From: Nereocystis luetkeana
Lineage: Eukaryota; Sar; Phaeophyceae; Laminariales; Laminariaceae
Length of the DNA stretch: 64,000 nucleotides
Reading direction: 5' to 3'
NCBI GenBank assembly: GCA_031213475.1
Contig: JARUPZ010000024.1
Coordinates: 1,426,001 to 1,490,000 of the forward strand
The translations under genes were made by a program, and so were the position numbers. Under the pieces are notes generated by a model. The model searched no databases. It had not been told where the DNA came from and was given only the letters and a program-made list of their open reading frames with translations. Positions 24,401 to 36,800 of the stretch are shown piece after piece. Positions within the stretch are counted from its first letter, which is position 1, and every line of letters starts with the position of its first letter.

Positions 24401-27400
24401 GTGCCGGTATGATACGCGCTATTAGCCAGAAATACCGGCACTATAGCGGCAGTCAGCACGAACTCGACACACTGCCCACAGCATCTGTGCCAAGCGATTT
24501 CCCCGGCACCATATCGGGCAGACGGCACGATTCTGCTCAACCGGCACTTAAGAGGGGCCACTGCTGTGCAACGGATACATTTGAACCAACGGAAAAATGT
24601 TCAACCCTTTTAAGACTGCAGTCCCGTTTTGGGAACACAAACTATTAATACCTATTAATAGAAGAATTTGACAGGTTTGTCCCCTCATCGGGACTGCAGC
24701 TTGCCCGAAAAGGGTCCCCACATTGATGGGATTCCGCCCCGTCAGTCATACCTGGTATTTGTTTTTTGCCCACCAAAAAAGGCGCTGTAACCTCTATCGT
24801 AACGCTTGTGTGTCCCCTCTCAAACGTAACGTAATTTTCCCCGCCCAGTGCCATGCTGCTGTGGAGGCGTTTTGCGTGGGCCGTCTGCTCGATTATCTCC
24901 TTAAAACGCAACGCTCATTTTGGGCGGCTTTTTTTTTTTTGGTGATTGCAGCGGCTCTTTTTGTCCGCTGCGCAGCAGGCTCGACATGGGTAGCGTCCAC
25001 CTTCTCCGCGAGGTGGAAGGCATCGATGATTCCCCCCCCCCCCACCCCCCCCACCCGGACACGCCTTCTGGATATATATATGCCTAGGAGTCTGTGTGCG
25101 AGGGCCGCCTGCTTGTTTATCGCCTGTTGAGGGACGATCCAGACTCGGTTTTTCTCTTCTTGTGCTTGGGACGGTTTTTCTGTACTGCGCGCAGGCTCGA
25201 CAAGGGCGGCGTGGACGTCCTCCGCAAGGTGGAAGGTATCGATGTCCCGGACTTGGAGAATGCTGAGGGCAAGGGTGATCTGTTGGACGCCATGGTGGTC
25301 GGGCTGCACATGATCCGATCGAGGACCATCAAAAAGTGAGCTGAGCTCCTTTTGTTTTTTCATAGAGAGTAATCAGGCTGGGCTGCACATACGTGAGCGC
25401 CTCTTTCGTTTTCCTGGTCGGGCTGCTACACAGTCGGATGGAGGACCTTCGAAAAGTCAGCGCCCCCCCCTTTTTTTTCGCGTATATATGCGCGTCGCGT
25501 GCCAGGATACTATTGGTGCATGCAGTGCCTTCGCAGGCGTTCCGGGTACTATTAATAGCTGTGTTCAAATTTCGTTAGAGCTTCTGCAGCAGGAGAACCA
25601 GGAGGAAAAATTAGCGCCCCTTGTTCTATCGGGGTTGCGTTTGCTATTGATAAGGAAATATAGTAGTCCGTACACTGCCTTAGCGTTGGGGGCTAGGCTA
25701 CCTACGGTTAGCCCTGCTTTCGTGCGTGTCGACCTAAAAAAAGTCGACATCGACCAGCGAAAGAAAAAAAACATCTCCACCCGAAAGCCGAAGCCTCCAC
25801 CCCCCGTGGAATTACCTGGTAGTTGATTTCAGCGTATAACATTTTGGAATTTTCGAGCGCATGACGCCGGAGATCGCACTTGAATCTTCAACGGAAACTT
25901 CAGGCACGTCTTCAAACCTAAGCCGTTAACGTGATGGCCGGCTCTTCGTTTACATTGGAAAAAAAATCTGAGGCGAAACTGCCGAAAAACTGGCGTTTGG
26001 GAGAGATTTCTATGTAATGCAGGCAAATCTCCAGGTCGTGAGATTTGGCAGGTACAAGTAGCTAACCCCCATGTTGGTTGGGCTGTGTGGCACCTGTTAC
26101 GGGGAACCATAGTAAATTGGGCCAAATGTTGTTAGTAAAAATAGCTAAATGTATAGGTTTGGTGTGTATCGTAGGTCCTATTCAATATGGTCCCCCGTAA
26201 TAGCAAAGCAACCGCTGCGTCATTTCATTACGTTCCAGCGGAGGGCAGTGTGTTCGAAATTCGCATAATATGGGGAAGAAACGCAAGACGGGCAAACGCT
26301 TCGCATGGGTCATGGGCATGAAGAAAGAACGCAGCGCGCGAAACAAGCGAAATGCAGCCGCTTGCGAGGACAGGACCGGTGCCGACACCATCCAAAGAGC
26401 GGCGGGGCGTGGAAAGGGCGACAGGTCGCGGCTTGTAGATGGTGATGTTCATGTTTTGTCTTTATGCCTTGTACAACAATAGTCTGACGTGCTTGGTATG
26501 TATTGTTTCGCACCGGTATTTTAGAGCAGGTATGCACCAGGATAAAAAATACCAGGTAACAAGTACGTGCAACATGCCCGAGCCCTCCGTCCCCGAGCGC
26601 CAGTCCTCCGAGCTCGGGCCTGAGCGAGCCCTCCACGCTCAAGCCCGAGCCTTCCGCGCTCTACAGTAGCGCCAGTCCTTCGCGCCTGAACCCGAGCCTA
26701 GGCTTCTTCTTGCGAACCTCCTCTCGAACCGCGAGCATCACTTCTTGGGTAGGACAACAAGGGAGCATTTTATACTTTTCACGAGATAAATATACCTGTT
26801 AGGTTTTGTGTATTATGTGGTACTTGTGAGCGTCCAAAACCATGTTTTCGGCCCCAAAAACTACAAAATCGCAGATCTTAACAGCATGAGTTAAAGCTGC
26901 TGCGAGAGGCGTACAAAAACGTGAGCGCCCCCTTTTGCATTGGTGTGGCGTTTGCTATCAGCAGGATAGTGCGGTACCTAAGCGTTCTGGTATTACAGTA
27001 GTATGTAAATCTGTATATATCTACAGAAGTGTATAGGCGGCAGCAACTTTTTTGTACTGGTGTGTCGTGTTCTATCATTTTGGCGGTATGCCTCGGCGTT
27101 GTGGTACTTTACACTGTTTTTTTTTTTTGTAGGACTGGTTTACAGCAGTACGAGCAGGCGACCCTGTCTGTCCTCTTTACTGTCGCGCCTACGTTTGTTT
27201 TGGGGGAAATACCTGGAATAAGTGTGGGGCAATTTTCGCAGTCGTCAATTGTATGCATCAATATGTACGAGGGTTAAGACCCCCCCCCCCCCCTTGGTAT
27301 GATACTGGTCCTCACGCAATTCGATCGAGAATTGTAAAACGAACGCAGCTCCCCCTTTTCTGTACTAGGCGTAGCGTTTGCTACCTAGGACAGAGCATTG

Positions 27401-30400
27401 CCTCGGTTTCGTGACGATAGTGAAAGCTCCGTGTCACTTGGGTCCGTTTTACGATGTACACGTCTCGGAGACGGTGACGAGATGTTTGTGCAAGAGAGCC
27501 GTTTCGTACAAACCCCCTTTCCGGAAAACAGTGCGCAAAGAGCCCACCGCTGCCCCTGCAGACCCCACCTGGCAGAGGCCTTATCTCACCCGAAAAACGT
27601 GCTGTAGATGGTCAACTACTTACTGCCGGCACGTATATGCGCCCCCGAGATGTCTACCTGGTGCATCATAAAATGGAGATCTGATGTCTCCGACGTGTCG
27701 CACACATCATTCCCATTTTGTTTTTGTTTATTCATCCTCGCATGTGTGTATTAGAGATTGCGCTCGGGGCGTGTCATTCTCGTGCCTCCTCGCGGGCGCC
27801 GCCACCAGGAATCTGTCTCTCCCGAAAGAGCTAGATCATGCCTGCCGCCTCGAAGGGTATAGATAGATCATGACTGCTGTCCCGAAATATCTAGGTCGCG
27901 ACTGCTGCTCCGGAATATCTAGGTCGTGATTTTCCGCCCCGAAACAAGTACATGGTAGGTCATCGTGACCGCCGCGAAATATCTAGGTCATGACTGCTGC
28001 CTTGAAATATGTGGGTCATGGCTGCGGCCCCGAGAGATCTGGGTCTTAACTGCTGCCCCGAAATATCTAGATCATGACTGCTGCGCCATGAGATCAGATA
28101 GTGACTGCCCCTAAAGATCGAGGTCATGGCTACTACCCCGAGATATCTAGGTCATAACTGCTGCCTCGAGAGATCTAGGTCATAACTGCCGCCTCGAAAG
28201 ATCTAGGTCATAACTGCTGCCTCGAAAGATCTAGGTCATAACTGTTGTCTCGAAATATCTAGGTCATAACTGCTGCCTCGAAAGATCTAGGTCATAACTG
28301 CTGCCTCGAAAGAACTAGGTCATAGCTGCTGCCTCAAAAGATCTACCAGGTAGGTCATAACTGCTGCCTCGAAATATCTAGGTCATAACTGCTGCCTCGA
28401 AAGATCTAGAACATGACTGCTGCCTCGAAAGATCTAGAACATGACTGCTGCCCCCTAGATGCCTAGGTTATGACTTCTCCCGAAATATCCGCTGCAGATC
28501 ACGACTGCTGCACCGAAATACCTCTGTCGTGGCTGCTGCAACGAAAGATCTACGTCATGACTGCTGCCCCAAATGATCTAGGTCGTAACTGCTGCCCCGA
28601 GAGATCAAGATCATGACTGTTGCCCCGAAATGTGTAGATCGTGAAATGGGGGTACATCGATGTGGCGTGTCCGTTGCGTGAGTGCGCCGTTCCCATTTTG
28701 TTTTACCCCTGCCGTTTTCACGCAGAAAGTACGCCCGGCACGTCTATCTCCTCACGGACGCCGCCACGCCGGTAGAGGGAGCCTCGCAGCTGGGCGACAT
28801 CGTCAACATGTACGCCGACGCCTCCATGGAGTGCAAGCTGCACTTCGTCGGCTTGGGCGTGGAGGCGTTTTCTCGCCCCGCCGTTAAGCAAGAAGCGGGC
28901 GCAGAGGTGGGATATATACGTATATATAGGTATATATACGTATATATATTAGGAATATGGCTTGCTTTCACAAAAAAATCAACCCTCGTGCATACTATAC
29001 GAGGAATATGCCACAAAGCATTGTACCAGGTACAATACTACCTGGTACGTACAAGTAGTACAACATAGTTTTTTGCCCCCTAAAGCGTGGGTGGAGAGGG
29101 CAGCTGCCGCATAGTCTGCCCTTCTTTTCAGGGAAGCAGCCGTCAAGCCTGTCACGAAAGCCTCTACGGAACACCCTTCGAAGCATATATCCCCTCCCAT
29201 TCATACGACTACGGCCATGCATGAGATCGAGTACACCCCCCCCCCTCTCCGTCCTCCCCCCCCCCCCCCCCTCCCCACGTCAATGGATGACTAAGGCATG
29301 CAACAAATGCGTACGCCCCCCCCCCCATCCTATTGTATACATTATATATTATACTCCGAGTATTTAGATTGGGTTGGCGTCGGTTGGCGACGACGCTGTA
29401 AAACACGCCTCTCACTGCGCGAGCTATTTAATAGGCAACCAGGGTACCGTTTTTTTTCGTTTGGCGGTCACCACGGCTGGCGGTCGACTCAGCCGTGGCG
29501 GTCGACTCGCGGTCGAGTTATATCATTTTTGTGGGGGGAGAGCCTTAACTCCGCACAAGGGGGATGCTCGTATCACGTACCGGTAGCGTGTATATGGTGA
29601 GGCACCCACGAGGCAGTTACATAGTGAACCCATTGCGGTCTCCGTAAGTGGCCACACCAGAACATGAACCAATACATTGACGCTGCCATCCACATGCAAG
29701 AAAATCCGCCCTCAATAGCGGTTCTTAGTAGGATGCAGCTCACCCATCATGCGACTCGCCCAAAACCTCACTGCGGTTCGCGCTTGGTGCCAACAATGTC
29801 TGCCTGGTCGGTGATAACCCGACGTGCTCCGTCCCGGCATTGTAGGGATGCGAGGGTCTACGGCCACAAGACTACAATCATGCATGACAATGAGTACACA
29901 CTCCCTCCCCTCCCCCCTGCCACCCAAGCCCAACTCCTACACCGACCCCACCACCCCACCCCTCCTCCTACGAAAAACCGTCCCCCCCAAACCCACCCGC
30001 TACCGGCACCTCTCCCTCTCATCCCCTCCCCACCCCCCACCCCCTCCCCGCGCGCGCCCCTGTCAACGGCTGCACCTATAATCCCCACAACTCCGGCTAC
30101 GATAGTGGCGGTGAACGGCGAGGTAGATGTTGTGTGGTGTGCTATGCAGTCTATATACTTCACTTCCGCCCCCGCCGCTTTGTTCCATCCTCTCTCTTTC
30201 TCTCTCTCTGTGTCTCTGGTCAGGCTGGCACCGGTGATGCGGAGGAGGGGGGGGCAAGCGTGGTGAAGGAGCAAAATGAGAAGATGCTGGCGAGTGTTGC
30301 AGCCGCCACGAGCGGGACCGTTGTCCCTGCTTCCACTCTCGTGGGTGTGATGGGAGAGTCGACCATCAAGATCACCAATCCCGTGCTGGCGAGTGGGGAG

Positions 30401-30846
30401 GTTACGCGTGTGTGAGGGTGGGGGGAGAGGGGCGTTGACGTTGTATGTACCGAGGACCGAGGGGTGCGCTCGTTTCGAATGCTCCATCGGCGTGCGATTG
30501 TATCCTCCGTTCGTGAACGGGACCGTGAGGGGTTGGTTGACTAACTGATGGATCGATTGATTGGTTGGTTGATTGATTGATTGATTGTGACTGGGTGATT
30601 GATTGATTGATTGAATGATTGATTGCGTGATTGGTTCATCATTTTTATCGGTCTATTGGTTGATTGGGTTGTTGATTGGTTAGCCGAATGGTTAATATAT
30701 GTACTGGTTCGTTAATTGGTTGATCGATTGATGGATTGGCTGGTTTATTAGTGTGTATTGTTTGATTGCTTGATGGATTGATTGTTTGCTTAATTGGTGT
30801 GGTATTCCTTCGATTGACTGAGTGGTTGATCGCTTGACTGATTGAC

Positions 30847-30884
<38 letters not shown>

Positions 30885-33800
30885 CATGCTTAATTCTTAA
30901 TAGTTCATTGACTGATCGATCGATTAACCGGTTGAATGATTGGTCAATCGAAACACTGAATCCATCGTACGGCTTCGCTCCCATTGCTTTCCACCCTTGC
31001 CAGTCGAAGGTCGATCTGCTTGTGGGAACAAAGCTGACCTTGCACTGCAGGTATGTGGTCTTGGTGTGGTGTGGTGTGGTGTGGTGTGTCGTACGGTACC
31101 ATTTGATGGGTACAAGGCCATTTCGGCGTTGCCTTTCTGGCGCCGTGTTGGGCGGCGTGTATCGGGTGGCAATGAAATGTAAGCCGACGTCGAGATTGTA
31201 CACACGAGGAGGCATCTATTGTAACGGTCTGGTGTGGTAGGGTGGCCTTGATTGACCGCCCTTCTTACATTAAAGCTAGTACAATAGTACCAAAAGAGGT
31301 CTTGGCGCACCCAAAAAGACCGGTCTTCTGCAGACTCCTCTGTCCGGGAATATAATAAACGTTTGATGTTATTATCGCATTCCAAAGGAGGACTATGTTA
31401 TCGGCCAGAGCGGTGTCATTTTTGGTGAAAAGCGACTTATTATATTTAGGCGTCAACATACCTGCTGCGGGAAAAAACGCGCTTGCAAGAGAACAGCAGA
31501 AATGGCCGTTTTTATCGGAGAGTTTTTTACCCCCAGAATTTCCAGATTTTGTGAAAATTGTATCAAGTTGCGGAGGCGTTCTGTCATATATTCTCGGTGA
31601 AATTTAACAGAGCCGTGAAAGCGAAGTCAAGCTACCGGTGCTTAGCTTCGCGCTGAACGCTTTTGCTCGTGGGCAGCAGCAAACGTACCAATGATTCTAC
31701 AGCAGTATACGGTTGTGAGCGGAAGTGACGGTCTCTACGCATAGCTCGACGTAGCCGTTTTAGTCGTGTACTCAACTACTGTTTGTACTACAGTTAGTGC
31801 TATTAATACTATTAAATATTAATAATGCTTCCGGCTTATCCCACGCAAAGGGTTTTGCACTAATTGGGCCCATTAATACTATTAAATATTAATAATGCTT
31901 CCGGCTTATCCCACGCAAAGGGTTTTGCACTAATTGGGCCCGACGTTTCTCACCGATTGAGCTCCTCCAGTCAACGATTATATACGGGTGTATGAAACGC
32001 ATGATATATACGCATATTAGTACTGCTTTGCGCTGACTAAAACCTGAGCTTCTGAAATGAAGACTATAAATAACGCAGAAACCTTGTCGTAGATAGGTAT
32101 GACTGTACTCAAAAGAATCATTTCTATAGGTCAGTCTCCGCTTTGTTTATCCAAAACAAGGCAAACCCACCGATTCCGATGAGGATGCGTAAGTTGACAG
32201 AGCAGCGATGGTTTTCAGACTCGAGTGCGGCTTTATGCCCATTTGATCTGTTTCGATGACCTGCGCTCTCTTTTTCGAGAGAGAGCGACTCTGTTGGCGA
32301 GCCTGAGGAACGGTGCCAAAACAAAACACAAACCACAAGTACACAAGTACTCGTAGTACTGAAGCATAACCCCGTCAGTACAGTAGTAGTACGGTACAGC
32401 AGCAAGCACGCACGCGAACAACTTCCGTAGTTCCCCTACGTATACTTAGATCTCGCATGCGGAGGACACCCCCTCGGTATATTTTATCCCACCTCTCTCA
32501 AGCACTCTCAGCCCAAGCTCAGCCTGTATTAATTGCCGTCGGTAATGGTATTTCTTCAGGATCGATCCTCGAGTCAGTTCTCCTTCGTGCTGATTTGGAT
32601 CTCATCCTTCTAAAATACTTGCGGGTGAGCATTTTCTCCTTTTCTTTCTGTTCTTAACCCTATTAGGACTGCAGCCCCGTTTTGGGGACAAACTACTTGG
32701 AATTTGAGTGGTTTGTCCTCAAAATCGGGACTGCGGTTCTAAAATAGGACATGTGATGATGTTTTCATTGTTCACTTCTTCCCTGAAATCCTACCTCTGA
32801 CCTGTGGTCATCAAACAGACTCTAAGAGAAATGCATCTCGATGGGAGAAGACAAACGAGTACGAAACAGTGCGCACGTCAGCATCATACCAGTCCGTAAT
32901 GGAAACGGAACTGACGAGTTGTGGTATACCGCCCCGTATCACCAACTAACACCAGGGACATATCCATGGTATTATATGTACACTCGAAGAAAAAAAACAG
33001 GAAAACATGGAAGAAAAACACGAAGAGGGAACAGAAAGAAGAAGGGAAAAAGAAAATGAAGAAAAGTGATGAGTGATCAATGTTGAAGATCATGCTGCAC
33101 ATTGTCGGATGGCAAGGGAAATAATATTAATAAAGAAAAATGAGAAGCAAACATGCGTTCAGCGCGCAGGCCGAGTCCCGAGGGCAAGATTGCCGTTTGC
33201 TGGTACGATCAATCCTCCCATCCTCCTATGATATGTTCAGCTGATGGACCAACATGGGGCGTCACAAGATCAGACGAAAGGCAAAAATACAAAAATACAA
33301 GAACAGGGTAGAGCAGAGAGACAAAGATCTGACAGCGAACCAAAAACGAGCAGTACTATTTGCCCAGCTGGTGGGTCAAGGATGACACAACCGGTACAAA
33401 AAAGACAGAGACAGACGGACCAAGAGGGTGCTACTGTAGAGAAGAAAACAAACGCCACAAAAGCGGAAAACAAAGAAAAAATAGCAAAGGGTCGCACCAC
33501 AAATGGAACAACATAAACGAGTGTACTGCTGCTATACTACCACTATGTATGACACCACTATTTTTATGGTACTATGTTTTCCTGTGCTACCACTGTTTCG
33601 CGTTGTGCCTGTGCATCAATCTCCCTTCCGCTCTCGAGGGCAGGTTTTTCAAGAAGACCGACACAGGGCTCAAGCAGTCCCTCAAGAAGGAATCGATCGC
33701 ATCATACGAAGCCGCTGCTGACCATCGCGGCCCTGGCGACGGAAAAGTTAGGGTCGACAAGACTTACAGAGACCCAGGTATCGATGAATGGATAGCCTGA

Positions 33801-36800
33801 AACGCCCCCCCTTGTCCGGTGTCCTAAAACGCCCCCCCCCCCCCCTTGTCCAGTGTATTTGTTACAACAAAAACATGACACTCCTAGAATGGTTACAACA
33901 TTTTTATTTAAATAAACGGTGCTTTTGCTGTGAGATTTCTTGGCGAAATTTCGATAATCTATTTTTTTTTTCACAAATAATGTTGTTGACTTTGTTTTAG
34001 TATACCTCCTTTCCGAGTATGGGTCCCGAAAATGGGTGTAGTGGGGTGTCTTTTTTCTTGTCGCGTACACCCCTGCTTGTCCAGTATTAGAATTGTCCCG
34101 TATCGGTTGCGACTTGTCCAGTAATGTTTACGACTTGTCCAGTGATGTTTACGACTTGTCCAGTAATGTTTACGACGTGTTATATCCAGTATTGGTTATA
34201 GGACTTGTCCACGAATGGTTACCACTCTCTCTGGATAATAAATAGGCGCCTTATACGAGAGGGTTTTAAGAAACACTCTTTTGAGGCAAATTGTCTCATT
34301 GTCTACTGAGGAGCTACCCAATATCACTATAAATATGTCGCCGCCGCGAATATCGTTTTTTTTTTTATACTCGTTTCCGTTGCAGGCTACCAGCCAGGTG
34401 GGCGGTGGGATTGCTCATTGGGTTAATTACGTGTGCATTTTTTTTTTTTCAGTGCCAGTTTTTGGGCGAGATATAGAGCTCCTCAGAGGTCCCATTACAG
34501 TCTGGGAGAAAGGATATTTAGGTAGGTAGGCTGTTCAGGTATTATGGTTCCTGTTGAGGTCAAGGTATGGGCAAAGACCCAACCCAACCCCTGACTCCAA
34601 CCCTAACCCTGACCCTGACCCCAAACCGCAGCCAAAACGGGCCAAAATTGGCCATACACGCGGCTGCGCCGCGTTTGCATCGAACCAGGAAATTTCTCAA
34701 TTGCGGACGACGATTCCGACGTGCAGACCGCGCTACGCATTTTTCAAGTCAAACACATCCCTAGAGATCCCTTCTCCCAGATTGCTAAACCTACTCGCTC
34801 CTCAAGTGAGAAGCCTCAGAAGATTATCAGAAAATTCACGATATAGAGCTCCCCAAGTAGAAGCCTCAGGAAATTCTTGGAAAATTTCAGGTGCATCATC
34901 TACCGCAGCATGCGTCTTACGACCTGTTTGGCAATGTTTACGGCTTGTCCAGTATTGCGCATGTACGACTTGTCCAGTAATAGTTACACTGCTTGTCCGG
35001 TAGTGGTGATGACTTTGCTCAGTATTGCTTGCGGCTTGTTCAGTACCTGGTAATGTTTATGGCTTGTCCAGTATTGGTTTCGGCTTGTCCAGTAATAGTT
35101 ATGTTACTTGTGCAGTAATGTTTATGCCTTGTCCAGTATTGTCCACGGCTGGTATTGGTTATGACTTATCCAGTAATGTTAGTGGCCTGTCCAGTGGTGT
35201 GCGACTCGACCGGTAATGTTCATTACTTGTCCAGCTAAGTTCACGAGTTGTCCAGTAATGTGTACGACTAGTCCAGTATTGTTGATGCCTTGCCCAGTAA
35301 TGTTTACCCACATGTCCAGTATCTGGCAACGTTTATGCCTCGTCCAGCAATGTTTACGACTTATCCAGTGATGTCTATGACTCGTCCAGCAATGGTTGCG
35401 ACTTGACCAGTAATGTTTATGAGTTGCCCAGTATTGTTTATATTTTTTCCAGTAGTGTGTACGACTTAGTCCAGTATTGGTCACGACTTGTCCAGCATAG
35501 TTTATGGCTTGTCCGGTAATATTTACGACTCGGCCAGCAATGTTTACTACTCACCCAAGGCGCCCCGAAGAAAACAATGTGACCCATCACAGTTTTTTTT
35601 TTTCGCTAGCCAGGGGGGGGGGGGGCTACTATAGTCGAGTGAAAAAAATGAAAAAATGAAGAAACAAAACACATACACACTTTTCTTATTTCATCATGTG
35701 ATCACAATGATTACTATCTTGGTACTATTTTCCGTTCCCACCTCTGGGGGTGTGGTGTATCGTTTTCTCTGTTTCACGGACGCCCCTGACTCACGTGTTA
35801 CATACCAATCTGGACGGAAATGTAAGGAACGTTTTGATGTTCGAATTTACACCCCGACACTTCGGACCAGGGCGGTATATAGGTTGGAAGATCCATGCGC
35901 ATGCGTGTGTGCGCGCGCGCATTTTGACGCTCCCCCCTGTCGTTTCCTTTCGGCGAGAGCAGAAATGCCTGAGGTGGAAGTCGACTTCGAGAACCAGGTC
36001 AAGGGCTACCGCTATGGGCAGGTGCGGAACGGATTAATCCCCCCTGAGGACTGCACTCCCGATGTCGGGGGGGGGGGGGGTGTACTCGATAGGAGAGATG
36101 TACTCGATCTCATGCATGGCCGTAGTCGTATGACCGTAGACCCTCGCATCCCTACAATGCCGGGACGGAGCATGTCGGGTTTTCACCGATCAGGCAGACA
36201 TTGCTTGCACCAAGCGCGAAGCGCCGTGAGGTGTCCGGCGAGTCGCATGAAGGGTGAGCTGCACCCTACTAAGAACCGCTTGTGAGGCGGACTTGCATAT
36301 GGATGACAGCTTCAATGAGTTAATTTAATTTCAGGTGTAGGCACTTCCAGAGACAGCAATGGGCGTACTATGTAACTGCCTTTTGGGTTGTGGGGTGTAG
36401 GCACTTCCAGAGACAGCAATGGGCGTACTATGTAACTGCCTTTTGGGTTGTGGGTTGTGGGGGGGAGGGGGGGGGCATAGAATCACAGTCAGATTTACGC
36501 TTCTGTACAGTGCAGTTTTGTAGAATGATTGAATTGCCATGCCACCGTAAAGGGGGGTGTAAATTGTATAGAGGGGGTTGGTGCACTATACCGTTTTGGA
36601 CGCCAGCATGTTCTGACTGTCGGGGCGGGGTTCCTCAACTAAGGAACCCCCCCCCCCGCCCGATACATTGCCAATCTCGTTTGTATTCTGTAGTTTTCTT
36701 ACTGGCGGGAAATGATATTTCCCCTATATATTGCTACTCCCATTTCTGGTTCGTATCTACAGCAATACAGTTTTATTTCTTACTACGGTAAGGAACTGGC

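Noticed and set aside
26270..26482. Small basic protein (MGKKRKTGKRF...)
   Set aside because: It lies within Ku80 intron 4, has no splice or family support, and the opposite strand is equally open.
27828..28642. CRISPR-like array
   Set aside because: There are no unique spacers; the entire unit repeats with point variation, and it lies in a eukaryotic intron.
30645..31215. NQSINQSI-rich minus-strand protein
   Set aside because: It is a translation of the (ATTG)n microsatellite.
33370..33385. U6 snRNA hint (AAGGATGACAC)
   Set aside because: No ACAGAGA box or U6 stem is nearby. The match is a chance 11-mer.
36022..36285. Read-through extension of Ku80 exon 9
   Set aside because: The open frame continues into repeat family 5 and poly-G. 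Splicing at gtgcgg joins exon 10 in phase with the conserved sequence.
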